A DNA stretch of 64,000 nucleotides, taken from Nocardioides nitrophenolicus (GTDB lineage: Bacteria; Actinomycetota; Actinomycetes; Propionibacteriales; Nocardioidaceae). The stretch is taken from NCBI RefSeq assembly GCF_016907515.1, contig NZ_JAFBBY010000001.1:3596001-3660000 (forward strand), given 5' to 3'. Positions 42,162-52,531 of this stretch are shown one piece after another (position 1 is the stretch's first letter; every line of letters begins with the position of its first letter). The notes under the pieces are model-generated. The model worked only from the letters and a program-made list of their open reading frames with translations, was not told where the DNA came from and ran no database searches. The position numbers and the translations under genes were made by a program.

Positions 42162-43217
42162 ATGACCCTGCGGCCCATCACGAAGCGCATCGGGTCCGGC
42201 CTCGCCGTCGGGCTGACCGTCTTCGCGCTCTCCGCGTGCACCAGCAATGACGCCGACGCGGGCGACAAGGAGCTCGGCGGCGGCACGTCCGACGCCAAGT
42301 CCGGCTCGAACGACGAGTCCGGGGAGAAGGTCGTGATCGGCTTCTCCGCCCCGGCCGCCGACCACGGCTGGATGGCCTCGATCACCGAGTCCACCCGCAA
42401 GGTCGCCGAGCAGTACGACGACGTCGAGCTGCGGGTGGCCGAAGGCACCAACGACGTCAACCTGCAGATCAGCCAGGTCGAGACGTTCATCAACGACAAG
42501 GTGGACGCCATCGTGCTGCTGCCCTTCGACGGCGCCGCGATGACCCCGATCGCGCTCAAGGCGATGGAGGCCGGGATCCCGGTCATCAACGTCGACCGCG
42601 AGTTCGACGACCCGAACGCGGCGCGGGTCACCGTGCTCGGCGACAACTACGGCATGGGCGTCTCGGCGGGCCAGTACATCTGCGAGCAGCTGGGCGACAA
42701 GCCCGACGCCGTCGTGGCCGAGATCGCCGGCATCGACTCGCTGCCGCTGACCCAGGACCGCAGCAAGGGCTTCAAGGACGCCCTGGACGAGTGCGGCCTC
42801 GACGTCGACAACCGGGTCGCGGCGGACTTCACGGTCGAGGGTGGCGAGGAGGCGGCGGCGAACCTGCTGCAGGCCGCGCCCAAGATCGACGCGATCTGGA
42901 ACCACGACGACGACCAGGGCATCGGCGTACTGGCGGCGATCGACAACGCCGGCCGCGACGAGTTCTTCATGGTCGGCGGCGCCGGCTCCGCCAACGCGAT
43001 GCGCTCGATCGAGGCCGGCGACGGCGTCCTCAAGGCCACCGTCATCTACCCCTCGACCCAGGGCGCCGACGGCGTGAAGCTGGCGCGGCTCCTGGTCCAG
43101 CAGAAGGCGATGGGTGACCTGGTCGAGGTCGGCGTCCCGCGCACCATCCAGCTCTTCGCGCCCGTCGTGACCAAGGACAACGTGGACCTGTACCTCGGTA
43201 CCGCCTTCGAGTCCTGA
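42162..43217 (+). CDS. sugar-binding lipoprotein of the ABC transporter
   Basis: The 351-residue protein has a lipoprotein signal (KRIGSGLAVGLTVFALSAC, lipidated Cys near residue 25) and an acidic, low-complexity linker of about 30 residues. A Peripla_BP_4 domain follows: VVIGFSAPAADHGWMASITE, QISQVETFINDKVDAIVLLPFDGAA, AGIPVINVDREFDD, IWNHDDDQGIGVLAAI and DEFFMVGGAGSANAMRSI. This fold binds ribose, xylose or similar pentoses outside the membrane. AAGGAG lies about 8 nt before the ATG. A stable hairpin directly after the gene may protect the 3' end of its mRNA, since binding proteins are needed in excess. Confidence 0.92.
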   Translation: MTLRPITKRIGSGLAVGLTVFALSACTSNDADAGDKELGGGTSDAKSGSNDESGEKVVIGFSAPAADHGWMASITESTRKVAEQYDDVELRVAEGTNDVNLQISQVETFINDKVDAIVLLPFDGAAMTPIALKAMEAGIPVINVDREFDDPNAARVTVLGDNYGMGVSAGQYICEQLGDKPDAVVAEIAGIDSLPLTQDRSKGFKDALDECGLDVDNRVAADFTVEGGEEAAANLLQAAPKIDAIWNHDDDQGIGVLAAIDNAGRDEFFMVGGAGSANAMRSIEAGDGVLKATVIYPSTQGADGVKLARLLVQQKAMGDLVEVGVPRTIQLFAPVVTKDNVDLYLGTAFES

Positions 43218-43251
43218 TCCTCCGGCTCCCCCGCGGGCAGCGTCACCACCT

Positions 43252-43282
43252 CCCTCCTCCGGCCCACCGGGCCGGAGGAGGG
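43252..43282 (+). terminator. hairpin between binding protein and oxidoreductase genes
   Basis: CCCTCCTCCGGCCC (43252-43265) pairs perfectly with GGGCCGGAGGAGGG (43269-43282) around a 3-nt loop (ACC). There is no downstream T run, so this may be a partial terminator or an mRNA-stabilising element. The next gene starts 45 bp later in the same direction. Confidence 0.6.
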
Positions 43283-43326
43283 CGAGCGGAGTGCGCCCTC
43301 GCGCCGAACAGAAAGCCCGATGACAC

Positions 43327-44514
43327 ATGACCCAGACGATCGACGGCGACCGCACGCTCGCGGTCGCGATGATCGGCCACAGCTTCATGGGGGCCGCCCA
43401 CAGCCAGGCCTGGCGCACCGCGCCGCGCTTCTTCGACCTGCCCCTCACCCCGTCGATGCACGTCCTGTGCGGGCGCGACCCGGGCCGGGCCCAGGAGGCG
43501 GCCGACCGCCTCGGCTGGGCGCAGGTCGAGAGCGACTGGCGCCGCGTGGTCGAGCGCCCGGACGTCGACCTCGTCGACATCTGCACCCCGGGTGACAGCC
43601 ACGCGGAGATCGCCGTCGCGGCGCTCGCCGCCGGCAAGCACGTGCTGTGCGAGAAGCCGCTCGCCAACTCGGTCGCCGAGGCCGAGGAGATGGCGGCGGC
43701 GGCCCGGGCGGCCGCCGAACGTGGCGTCCAGGCCATGGTGGGCTTCACCTACCGCCGCGTGCCGGCCATCGCGCTGGCGCGCCGGCTGGTGGCCGACGGG
43801 CGGATCGGCGAGGTGCGCCACGTCCGTGCCCAGTACCTGCAGGACTGGATCGCCGACCCCGAGGCGCCGCTGTCCTGGCGCCTGCAGAAGGAGCGCGCCG
43901 GGTCCGGTGCGCTGGGCGACATCGGCGCCCACATCATCGACCTCGCCCAGTACCTCACCGGCGACACCATCACCGAGGTGTCGGCACTGATGGAGACCTT
44001 CGTCAAGGAGCGCCCGCTCGCCACGGAGCACGCCGGGCTGTCCGGTACGGCGAGCACGGAGCGTGGTCCGGTCACCGTCGACGACGCGGCCCTGTTCCTG
44101 GCCCGGTTCGGCTCGGGAGCCGTCGGCTCGTTCGAGGCCACCCGCTTCGCCACCGGGCGCAAGAACGCGATCCGGATCGAGCTCAACGGCTCGCGCGGCT
44201 CGCTCGCCTTCGACTTCGAGGACATGAACGTCCTCGAGCTCCACGACGCGACCGAGTCCGACGACACCGCGGGCTTCCGCCGGATCCTCGTGACCGAGCC
44301 CGGTCATCCCTACGTCGCCGCCTGGTGGCCGGCCGGGCACGGTCTCGGCTACGAGCACGCCTTCACCCACCAGGTGGTCGACCTCGTCCGCGGCATCGCG
44401 GACGGCGTCCCACCCCATCCCACCTTCGACGACGGTCTGCGGGTCCAGCGCGTGCTGGCCGCGGTCGAGACCAGCGCCGACACCCGAACCTGGCAGGAGA
44501 TTCCCCGTGACTGA
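43327..44514 (+). CDS. Gfo/Idh/MocA family oxidoreductase
   Basis: The 395-residue NAD(P)-dependent sugar or cyclitol dehydrogenase has a Rossmann N terminus ([17 protein letters not shown]), [30 protein letters not shown] with the family CEKP motif, and [18 protein letters not shown]. The C-terminal half is the substrate-binding sheet. The first glycine motif reads GHSFMG, a variant of GxGxxG common in actinobacterial members. Its stop overlaps xylose isomerase by 8 bp, placing it in the pentose operon. It could oxidise a pentose, inositol or related ring. ATG 43327 is used; a nearby ATG at 43320 is out of frame. Confidence 0.88.
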   Translation: MTQTIDGDRTLAVAMIGHSFMGAAHSQAWRTAPRFFDLPLTPSMHVLCGRDPGRAQEAADRLGWAQVESDWRRVVERPDVDLVDICTPGDSHAEIAVAALAAGKHVLCEKPLANSVAEAEEMAAAARAAAERGVQAMVGFTYRRVPAIALARRLVADGRIGEVRHVRAQYLQDWIADPEAPLSWRLQKERAGSGALGDIGAHIIDLAQYLTGDTITEVSALMETFVKERPLATEHAGLSGTASTERGPVTVDDAALFLARFGSGAVGSFEATRFATGRKNAIRIELNGSRGSLAFDFEDMNVLELHDATESDDTAGFRRILVTEPGHPYVAAWWPAGHGLGYEHAFTHQVVDLVRGIADGVPPHPTFDDGLRVQRVLAAVETSADTRTWQEIPRD

Positions 44515-45667
44515 CTACCTCCCCCGACCCGACGACAAGTTCTCGTTCGGGCTCTGGACCGTCGGCTGGGAAGGAGTCGACGTCTTCGGTCCCGCGAGCC
44601 GCAAGCCGCTCGACCCGGTCGAGTCGACGTACAAGCTCGCCGAGCTCGGCGCGGCCGCGGTCACCTTCCACGACGACGACCTGGTGCCCGACGACGCGAC
44701 CCGGGACAAGACCCTCGAGCGCTTCGGCAAGGCGCTCGCCGACACCGGCCTGCGCGTGGAGATGGTGACCACCAACCTGTTCAGCCCCCCTGTCTTCAAG
44801 GAGGGCGGCCTGACGGCCAACAACCGCGAGGTCCGCCGCTACGCCCTGGCGAAGGTGCTCCGCAATGTCGACCTGGCGGCGAGCCTCGGCGCGGAGACCT
44901 TCGTGCTGTGGGGCGGCCGCGAGGGCGCCGAGCACGGCGCGAGCAAGGACGTGCGCGCGGCCCTGGACCGCATGGTCGAGGCGCTCGACATCCTGTGCCA
45001 GTACGCCCTCGACAACGGCTACCCGATGCGCTTCGCGCTGGAGCCGAAGCCCAACGAGCCCCGCGGCGACATCCTCCTCCCGACCATCGGGCACGCGCTG
45101 GCGCTGATCTCCGAGCTGGAGCACCCCGAGATGGTCGGGCTCAACCCGGAGGTCGGCCACGAGGAGATGGCCGGGCTCAACTTCGCCCAGGGCATCGCGC
45201 AGGCGCTGTGGCACGACAAGCTCTTCCACGTCGACCTCAACGGCCAGCACGGCCCGCGCTTCGACCAGGACCTGCGCTTCGGCGCCGGCAACCTGCGCGG
45301 GGCCTTCTGGACCGTCGACACGCTGCTGGGCAGCGGCACCAGCAACAGCTATGACGGCTACGTCCACTTCGACTACAAGCCGCCGCGGGCCGAGGCCGAG
45401 GACGGCGTGTGGGAGTCGGCGCGGACCTGCATGCGCAACTACCTGATCCTGCGGGAGAAGGTCCAGGCCTTCCGCGCGGACCCGGAGGTCGCCGCCGCGA
45501 TGGACGCCGCCGGCGTGGGCGAGCTCGCGCAGCCCACGCTCGGGTCGGGGGAGTCGCTGTCCGACCTGCGCGCGGCCGACTACGACCTCGTCGCGCTGGC
45601 CGAGCGGAGCGTCGCGATGGAGGCGCTCGACCAGCTCGCCATGGAGCACCTGCTCGGCGTTCGCTGA
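44507..45667 (+). CDS. xylA: xylose isomerase
   Basis: The 386-residue actinobacterial-type enzyme interconverts D-xylose and D-xylulose using two divalent metals. TFHDDD near residue 54 carries the catalytic His, and [16 protein letters not shown] and [11 protein letters not shown] follow. [28 protein letters not shown] and [16 protein letters not shown] contain the metal ligands. Length is normal for the short class I form. The GTG start has AGGAGA about 6 nt upstream and overlaps the oxidoreductase stop. Its product is the substrate of xylB at 36566. Confidence 0.96.
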   Translation: MTDYLPRPDDKFSFGLWTVGWEGVDVFGPASRKPLDPVESTYKLAELGAAAVTFHDDDLVPDDATRDKTLERFGKALADTGLRVEMVTTNLFSPPVFKEGGLTANNREVRRYALAKVLRNVDLAASLGAETFVLWGGREGAEHGASKDVRAALDRMVEALDILCQYALDNGYPMRFALEPKPNEPRGDILLPTIGHALALISELEHPEMVGLNPEVGHEEMAGLNFAQGIAQALWHDKLFHVDLNGQHGPRFDQDLRFGAGNLRGAFWTVDTLLGSGTSNSYDGYVHFDYKPPRAEAEDGVWESARTCMRNYLILREKVQAFRADPEVAAAMDAAGVGELAQPTLGSGESLSDLRAADYDLVALAERSVAMEALDQLAMEHLLGVR

Positions 45668-45771
45668 GCAGTCTCTGGGGGACCTGCAGCACCAGCTAGG
45701 AACAAGGGCCGAACGCCCGGGGACCCGCCCCGGACCCAGTGGAGCGCACCGCCAACACGAAGGAGTACGTG

Positions 45772-48700
45772 ATGCACACCGTCATCACGCGGCTACGGGG
45801 CCGGGTGCGCTTTGCGCTCCTGGCGCTGCTGGCCACGCTCGTCGCGCTGCCCGTCAGCGCGATGACGTTCGTCGCCCCGGCCCGGGCGCACGACGACCAT
45901 GGAGACACCGATCCGTTCAAGGCCCTGCTCTTCAGCAAGACCGCGGCGTTCCGGCACGGCAACATCGGCACGGGCATCACCGCCATCCAGCAGCTGGGCG
46001 TCGACCACGGCTTCACCGTCGACGCCACCGAGGACGCGGGCGCGTTCACCGACGCCAACCTGGCGCAGTACGACGTCGTGATCTGGCTGTCGACCACCGG
46101 TGACGTCCTCAACGAGGCCCAGCAGGGCGCCTTCGAGCGCTACATCCAGGGCGGGGGCGGCTACGCGGGCATCCACGCGGCCTCCGACACCGAGTACGAC
46201 TGGCCCTGGTACGGCCAGCTGGTCGGCTCCTACTTCCAGGGACACCCGCCGGGCACGCCCAACGCGACCGTCAAGGTCGAGGATCCCGCGCACCCCTCGA
46301 CCGAGGGCATGGCGCCGACCTGGAACCGCACCGACGAGTGGTACAACTACCGCACGAACCCGCGCGGCGCCGTGCACGTGCTCGCTTCGCTCGACGAGAC
46401 CACCTACTCCGGCGGCAACATGGGCGTCGAGCACCCGATCAGCTGGTGCCAGGACTACGACGGTGGCCGCTCCTGGTACACCGGCATGGGCCACACCGAC
46501 CAGTCCTTCGCCGACCCGCAGTTCCTCGACCACATCCTCGGCGGCATCCGCACCGCGGCCGGCGTCCTGGACGCCGACTGCAAGGCGACCCTCCAGTCGA
46601 GCTTCCAGAAGGTCACCCTCGACGACAACACGTCCAACCCGATGGAGCTGGCGATCGCGCCCGACGGTCGCGTCGCCTACATCGACCGCAACGGCGACGT
46701 GAAGCTGATCCTCGCCAACGGCAACGTGGTGACGGCCGGGCACGTCAACGTCTACACCGGCCAGGAGTTCGGCCTGCTCGGCATCGCGCTCGACCCGGAC
46801 TTCGAGACCAACCACTGGGTCTACCTCTACTACTCGCCGCAGGGCGCGACACCGCGCGACCGCGTCGGGCGGTTCACCCTCGACGGCAACGTGCTCGACA
46901 CCGCCAACGAGACGGTGATCATCGACATCCCGACGCAGCGCGACCAGTGCTGCCACGCGGGTGGCGCGATCGAGTTCGACCACGACGGCAACCTCTACAT
47001 CGCGACCGGTGACAACACCAACCCGTTCGACTCGAGCGGCTACAACCCGATCGACGAGCGCGCCGGTCGTTCGGCCTGGGACGCGCAGCGCACCGCGGGC
47101 AACACCAACAGCCTCTCGGGCAAGGTGCTGCGGATCAAGCCGAAGAACGCCGGCGGGTACGACGTCCCGACGGGCAACCTGTTCCCGGCCGGGACCGCGC
47201 AGACGCGGCCCGAGATCTACGCGATGGGCTTCCGCAACCCGTTCCGGATCGGTCTGGACGAGCAGACCAACAAGCTGCTCGTCGCCGACTACGGCCCTGA
47301 CGCCGGTTCGGTGAGCGCGACCCGCGGCCCGAACGGCCGGGTCGAGTGGAATGTGCTGGCCGAGCCGGGCAACTACGGCTGGCCGTACTGCGTCGGCAAC
47401 AACACGCCGTACAACGACTACGACTTCGCGACCAGCACCTCGGGCGCGGCGTTCGACTGCGCGGCGCTGGTCAACAACTCGCCGAACAACACCGGACTCA
47501 CCAACCTGCCGCCGGCCAAGCCGGCCACCATGTGGCAGAGCAACAACGCCAGCCTCACCGGCGTTCCGGAGATCGGCGCCAGCGGTGCCCCGATGACCTC
47601 GGGCACCTACGACTACGACCCCGACCTGGTGTCGGACCGCAAGTGGCCGGGCTACTTCGACGGCAAGGCGATCTGGGCGGACTGGAACAACAGCCGGCTG
47701 TTCACCGTGCAGCTCAACCAGGCGCACACGGCGTACACCGACGTCAGCCGGTTCCTCCCCGACCTGCCGATGACCCGGCCGCACGCGCTGCAGTTCGGGC
47801 CGGACGGCGCGCTCTACATGATCGAGTGGGGCAGCGGGTTCAACGGCAACAACACCGACTCCGGCATCTACCGGATCGACTACGTCGAGGGCAACCAGGC
47901 GCCGATCGCCAAGGCCGTCGCGGACAAGACGTCCGGGCCCGCGCCGCTCACCGTGCAGTTCGACGGCTCCGAGTCGTCCGACCCCGAGGGCTCGCCGATC
48001 ACCTACGAGTGGGACTTCGACGGCGACGGCACGACCGACAGCACGCAGGCGACGGGAAGCCACGTCTACACCGAGGTCGGCGACTACACCGCCCGGCTGA
48101 CGGTGACCGACCCGGAGGGCCGCACCGCCGTGTCCAACCTCGACATCGTGGTCGGCAACACCGCGCCGCAGGTCGAGCTGCAGCTGCCCCGCGACGGCGG
48201 CTTCTTCGAGTTCGGCGACACGATGCGCTACAAGGTCGTCGTCACCGACCCGGAGGACGGCGAGATCGACTGCGACGACGTGGTCGTCCAGCCCGCCCTG
48301 GGCCACGACGAGCACAACCACGGCTACGAGCAGTACCACGGCTGTGAGGGCGTGATCCCGCTCCCCGGTGACGAGGGCCATGTCGGCGCCAACATCTTCG
48401 GCACGATCACGGCCAGCTACACCGACAAGGGCGCTCCGGGCGCGTCGAGCCTCGAGGGACGCGACACCATCGTCGTCCACACCAAGCGCAAGGAGGCGGA
48501 GTTCTTCGACACCACCGGGCGCGTCGGCTCGGGCACGACCGGCGACCCCGGCGTGACGACCGAGGAGACCGGTGACAGTGCCGGTGGCGGCCAGAACGTC
48601 AGCTACGTCGACCCGGGTGACTGGATCGCGTGGGACGTGATGAACCTGACCAACATCACCGAGATCTCCATGCGGGTGGCCTCGCCCAACGCGGGGGCGG

Positions 48701-51228
48701 TCTGGCAGGTGCGCCAGGGCGCACCCGACGGTCCGACGGTCGCGACCATCCAGGTGCCCAACACCGGCGACTGGCAGAGCTACCAGGACGTCTCGGCCCC
48801 GGTGACCGGTGCCACGGCGGACAGCGGCCGGCTCTACTTCGTGCAGACCGCGGGTGGGTCGAACCTCAACTGGATCGACTTCGTCGGCGACGGCATCACC
48901 GAGAACCGCCGCCCCGTCGTGACCGCCTCGGCGGACATCGTCACGGGCACGGTGCCGCTCAAGGTCCGCTTCACGGCCTCGGCCACGGACCCCGACGGTG
49001 ACACCCCGATCGACTACGACTGGGTGTTCGGCGACGGCGGCACCTCGGTGCAGCAGAACCCGACCCACACCTTCACCGAGCCCGGCACCTACCAGGTCAA
49101 GGTGAACGCGACCGACAGCCGGGGCGCCCGCGGCACCAAGACGATCCAGGTCGTGGTCTCGGACGTGCCGGACTGCCTCAACGGCAGGTCCGACGGGTTC
49201 GAGGGGACCTCGCTGGACACCACGCGGTGGGACTCCAACGTGCGGTGGGACGGCGCGGCCACGGTCTCCGACGGACAGCTGCACATCCCGCTGACCGCGA
49301 GCGACCTCTACGGGACGGGGACCAACAACCTGCCGAACATCGTGCTCCAGCACCTCCCCGGAGGGGCGTTCACGGTCACGACCAAGGTCTCGCTGGCCGC
49401 GGTCCGGGCCTACCAGCAGGCCGGCCTGGTCGTGTACGGCGACGACGACAACTACCTCAAGCTCGTCTACTCGGGACGCAGCTCGACCGACAACAAGGCG
49501 AACAACGTGATCCAGTTCGCCAAGGAGGTCGGTGGCACCGCCACGGAGACCAACTCGGCGAACCTCGGCGCGGCGTTCCCCGACACGGTGTGGCTGCGGC
49601 TGTCGAGCCCGGACGGCCTGGCCGTCTCGGCGTCGTACAGCTCCGACGGCACGACCTTCACCTCGGCCGGGGCCGCTCGGGACCTGACCTCGATCAACGA
49701 GCCGAGGGTGGGCCTGCTCGCGCTCGCGAACCAGGCGGCGGGGGCGAACATCACCGCTCACTTCGACTCCTTCCACATCACTCCCGACGACACGGCGATC
49801 CCGTGCTACGAGGAGGGCGACACCACCGCACCCGTGGTCAAGACCACGGTGACCGGTGACTACGCCGGCGAGGTCACCAGCCTGATCGACACCCCGATCG
49901 GCGGCGAGGCGACGCTCACCTCGGCCATCGACGAGGACGGCACCGGCACCGCCACCGCGAAGCTGGACCTCACCGGCCTCCAGCCGGGTGCGGGCTACGA
50001 GTCGCACCTGCACGTCGGCACCTGCGACACGCTCGGCCTGCACTACCTGAACGACCCCGCCGGGCCGGGCAACCCGCCGAACGAGCTGTGGCCCACCAAC
50101 CCCGGGTGGAGCTCGGGTCCGCGGATCGTCGCGGACGCGGCCGGCACCTCGCACGCCGAGGCGACGGTGCCCTGGGCGCCGCGCACCAACGGCCGGGCGA
50201 TCGTGGTCCACAAGGAAGGCGCGATGGTGGCCTGTGCGACCCTCGACCTCACCGGACCGGGCACGGTCGTGCTGGACGCCACGGACGACACCGCTCTCGA
50301 GCAGGTGAAGTACCGGGTCGGCAGTGGCGCGTGGACCGAGTACGACGGTCCGGTCGTCATCGACGAGCCGGGCAGCCACACGGTCCGCTACCTCGCCACC
50401 GACGAGGCCGGCAACGAGACCTCGGGATCGTTCAAGGTCGTCGTACCGGAGCCTGACGTGGACCCGGAGGCGCCGAAGGTCGAGCTGACCACGTCACCCG
50501 CCCCGGGTGCCGGCGGCTGGTGGACCGGACCCGTGACCGTCACCGCGGTCGCCTCGGGTGGGACCGGTGAGCTGGCCCTCGAGTACCGCCGCGGCGACGC
50601 CGGCCCCTGGTCGGCGTACGCCGCCCCGGTCGTGCTGTCCGCGGACGGCACCCACGAGGTGCAGGTGCGGGCGACCGATGCCGAGGGCGTGGTGTCCGAG
50701 ACCCGGTCGACCACGGTGCGGATCGACGCGACCGCGCCGACGGTGAGCGTGCAGGGCCTGCGTGAGGGCAAGAAGCTCTCGCCGGCCGCCCGCAAGCGGA
50801 TCCGGGTCACCGCGTCGGACGCGACGTCCGGCGTGGCCGGTCAGCAGCTCGCTCTCGACGGCCGGGCGCTGACCTCGCCCGTGGTCGACGCGGTGCTGCT
50901 CAAGCCGGGGCAGCACCAGCTGACCGTCACCGTCACCGACCGGGCGGGCAACGCCACCGTGCAGACCATCTCGTTCGAGGTCCGGGTCTCCTACAAGGGC
51001 GGGAAGAAGCTCCTCGACCGCCTCAAGCGGGAGAAGCGGGCGAGCGCGGCGGTCGTGCGGCAGCTGGGCAAGCACCTCGCCGCCGCCGAGCGGGCGGACC
51101 GCGCGGGCAACACCCAGGCGGCCAAGAAGGCGCTGGCCAGGTTCCGGTCGCAGGCCGGCAAGGCCGGTGACAAGGACGCCAAGGCGGCCCTGAAGCGGCT
51201 GGCCCGCGAGCTGAAGCGCCAGCTCTAG
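45772..51228 (+). CDS. large secreted multidomain protein: ThuA, sugar dehydrogenase-like, PKD and carbohydrate-binding modules
   Basis: The 1,818-residue exported protein has a signal peptide (cleavage near residue 38, APARA). Modules follow in order: a ThuA-like domain (about 49-255; KALLFSKTAAFRHG, GGYAGIHAASDTEYDW); a beta-propeller like PQQ-dependent glucose/sorbosone dehydrogenase (about 278-708; CCHAGGAIEFDHDGNLYIATGD, MGFRNPFRIG); PKD (about 710-795; YEWDFDGDGT); CBM6-like (about 907-1040); a second PKD (about 1045-1131); a concanavalin-like sandwich (about 1134-1343); a CHRD-like domain (about 1362-1496); OmpL47/Ig-like repeats (about 1504-1738); and a basic helical tail. No sortase or membrane anchor was seen. 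AAGGAG 6 nt before ATG 45772 fixes the start. Probably an extracellular polysaccharide or oligosaccharide oxidase/binding protein. Confidence 0.88.
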   Translation: MHTVITRLRGRVRFALLALLATLVALPVSAMTFVAPARAHDDHGDTDPFKALLFSKTAAFRHGNIGTGITAIQQLGVDHGFTVDATEDAGAFTDANLAQYDVVIWLSTTGDVLNEAQQGAFERYIQGGGGYAGIHAASDTEYDWPWYGQLVGSYFQGHPPGTPNATVKVEDPAHPSTEGMAPTWNRTDEWYNYRTNPRGAVHVLASLDETTYSGGNMGVEHPISWCQDYDGGRSWYTGMGHTDQSFADPQFLDHILGGIRTAAGVLDADCKATLQSSFQKVTLDDNTSNPMELAIAPDGRVAYIDRNGDVKLILANGNVVTAGHVNVYTGQEFGLLGIALDPDFETNHWVYLYYSPQGATPRDRVGRFTLDGNVLDTANETVIIDIPTQRDQCCHAGGAIEFDHDGNLYIATGDNTNPFDSSGYNPIDERAGRSAWDAQRTAGNTNSLSGKVLRIKPKNAGGYDVPTGNLFPAGTAQTRPEIYAMGFRNPFRIGLDEQTNKLLVADYGPDAGSVSATRGPNGRVEWNVLAEPGNYGWPYCVGNNTPYNDYDFATSTSGAAFDCAALVNNSPNNTGLTNLPPAKPATMWQSNNASLTGVPEIGASGAPMTSGTYDYDPDLVSDRKWPGYFDGKAIWADWNNSRLFTVQLNQAHTAYTDVSRFLPDLPMTRPHALQFGPDGALYMIEWGSGFNGNNTDSGIYRIDYVEGNQAPIAKAVADKTSGPAPLTVQFDGSESSDPEGSPITYEWDFDGDGTTDSTQATGSHVYTEVGDYTARLTVTDPEGRTAVSNLDIVVGNTAPQVELQLPRDGGFFEFGDTMRYKVVVTDPEDGEIDCDDVVVQPALGHDEHNHGYEQYHGCEGVIPLPGDEGHVGANIFGTITASYTDKGAPGASSLEGRDTIVVHTKRKEAEFFDTTGRVGSGTTGDPGVTTEETGDSAGGGQNVSYVDPGDWIAWDVMNLTNITEISMRVASPNAGAVWQVRQGAPDGPTVATIQVPNTGDWQSYQDVSAPVTGATADSGRLYFVQTAGGSNLNWIDFVGDGITENRRPVVTASADIVTGTVPLKVRFTASATDPDGDTPIDYDWVFGDGGTSVQQNPTHTFTEPGTYQVKVNATDSRGARGTKTIQVVVSDVPDCLNGRSDGFEGTSLDTTRWDSNVRWDGAATVSDGQLHIPLTASDLYGTGTNNLPNIVLQHLPGGAFTVTTKVSLAAVRAYQQAGLVVYGDDDNYLKLVYSGRSSTDNKANNVIQFAKEVGGTATETNSANLGAAFPDTVWLRLSSPDGLAVSASYSSDGTTFTSAGAARDLTSINEPRVGLLALANQAAGANITAHFDSFHITPDDTAIPCYEEGDTTAPVVKTTVTGDYAGEVTSLIDTPIGGEATLTSAIDEDGTGTATAKLDLTGLQPGAGYESHLHVGTCDTLGLHYLNDPAGPGNPPNELWPTNPGWSSGPRIVADAAGTSHAEATVPWAPRTNGRAIVVHKEGAMVACATLDLTGPGTVVLDATDDTALEQVKYRVGSGAWTEYDGPVVIDEPGSHTVRYLATDEAGNETSGSFKVVVPEPDVDPEAPKVELTTSPAPGAGGWWTGPVTVTAVASGGTGELALEYRRGDAGPWSAYAAPVVLSADGTHEVQVRATDAEGVVSETRSTTVRIDATAPTVSVQGLREGKKLSPAARKRIRVTASDATSGVAGQQLALDGRALTSPVVDAVLLKPGQHQLTVTVTDRAGNATVQTISFEVRVSYKGGKKLLDRLKREKRASAAVVRQLGKHLAAAERADRAGNTQAAKKALARFRSQAGKAGDKDAKAALKRLARELKRQL

Positions 51229-51272
51229 GCCGGCGGCGAGATCACGCCGACAAGCACCACCGAGAGAGAGGA

Positions 51273-51380
51273 ATGACGTCCGCCGATGGGGATCCGTCCA
51301 TCCGTCACCGCACCGCGCTGGCGGCGCCCGTTGCCCGGCAGGTTCGGCTCTGCTGGGCTACGGGAGGACGGGTCCCCTGA
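51273..51380 (+). CDS. possible 35-residue leader peptide or gene remnant
   Basis: In the 279-bp gap before the isomerase gene, AGAGAGGA is followed closely by an ATG opening a 35-codon frame that begins MTSADGDPSIRHRTALAAPV and ends at a TGA. The short product is basic and shows no signal or family. It could be a translated leader, a relic of a deleted gene, or chance. The rest of the gap shows nothing else. Confidence 0.25.
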   Translation: MTSADGDPSIRHRTALAAPVARQVRLCWATGGRVP

Positions 51381-51507
51381 TCGGGCGGGGGGCGCGGCCA
51401 GGCCGCGCTCCCGCGGCCGGCGCTGGGACAGCGCTCCGTCCCGGCGCCGGTCCGCACCCATCCACCCACCCTGCTCGTACGAGCGCCCGTAACAGGAGGA
51501 ACCCCCG

Positions 51508-52515
51508 ATGCCCCGACCGATCACGCTGTTCACCGGCCAATGGGCCGACCTGCCCTTCGAGGAGGTGGCGCGCCTCGCGTCGGAGTGGGGCTACGACGGT
51601 CTGGAGATCGCCTGCTGGGGCGACCACCTCGACCCCTGGCGGGCCGCCGAGGACGACGCCTACGTGCAGGCCAAGCTCGACCTGCTGGAGAAGTACAGCC
51701 TCAAGGTCTACGCGATCTCCAACCACCTCAAGGGCCAGGCCGTCTGTGACGACCCGATCGACGAGCGGCACCGCGCCATCCTGCCCTCCCAGGTCTGGGG
51801 CGACGGCGACCCCGAGGGCGTGCGGCAGCGCGCGGCCGAGGAGATGAAGCTGACCGCGCGCACCGCGCAGCGCCTCGGCGTCGACGTCGTCGTCGGCTTC
51901 ACCGGGTCGTCGATCTGGAAGTACGTCGCGATGTTCCCGCCCGCCTCGGAGGAGATGGTGGCCGCCGGCTACCAGGACTTCGCCGACCGGTGGAACCCGA
52001 TCCTCGACGTCTTCGACGAGTGCGGCGTGCGCTTCGCCCACGAGGTGCACCCCTCCGAGATCGCCTACGACTACTGGACCACCGTCCGCGCGCTGGAGGC
52101 CATCGGTCACCGCGAGGCGTTCGGCCTGAACTGGGACCCCAGCCACTTCGTGTGGCAGGACCTCGACCCGGTCGGCTTCCTGTGGGACTTCAAGGACCGG
52201 ATCTACCACGTGGACTGCAAGGACGCGAAGCGGCAGACCGGCAACGGCCGCAACGGCCGCCTCGGCTCCCACCTCCCGTGGGCCGACCCGCGCCGGGGCT
52301 GGGACTTCGTCTCCACCGGCCACGGCGACGTACCGTGGGAGCAGTCCTTCCGGATGCTCAACACGATCGGCTACGACGGCCCGATCTCCGTCGAGTGGGA
52401 GGACGCCGGCATGGACCGCCTGGTCGGCGCGCCCGAGGCGCTCGAGTTCGTCCGCCGGCTCGCGTTCGACGCCCCCGCCGCCGCGTTCGACGCGGCGTTC
52501 AGCACCAACGACTGA
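51508..52515 (+). CDS. sugar phosphate isomerase/epimerase (AP-endonuclease-2 fold)
   Basis: The 335-residue TIM barrel has the Xyl_isomerase-like_TIM pattern: [111 protein letters not shown] and [12 protein letters not shown]. The acidic and histidine residues in these strands form the metal site. It is preceded by AGGAGGA (51494-51500) at 7 nt. Such enzymes commonly accompany ThuA and Gfo/Idh/MocA proteins in oxidised-sugar catabolism. The exact substrate is unknown. It ends at the second palindromic repeat. Confidence 0.88.
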   Translation: MPRPITLFTGQWADLPFEEVARLASEWGYDGLEIACWGDHLDPWRAAEDDAYVQAKLDLLEKYSLKVYAISNHLKGQAVCDDPIDERHRAILPSQVWGDGDPEGVRQRAAEEMKLTARTAQRLGVDVVVGFTGSSIWKYVAMFPPASEEMVAAGYQDFADRWNPILDVFDECGVRFAHEVHPSEIAYDYWTTVRALEAIGHREAFGLNWDPSHFVWQDLDPVGFLWDFKDRIYHVDCKDAKRQTGNGRNGRLGSHLPWADPRRGWDFVSTGHGDVPWEQSFRMLNTIGYDGPISVEWEDAGMDRLVGAPEALEFVRRLAFDAPAAAFDAAFSTND

Positions 52516-52531
52516 GGGTCCGGTCGGGGTC

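Noticed and set aside
45793..50379. A 1,528-codon open frame on the minus strand opposite the ThuA/PKD protein
   Set aside because: It is an antisense shadow of a GC-rich gene: low-complexity R/V/G-rich product, no domains, no RBS. The plus-strand frame has a signal peptide and clear domains.
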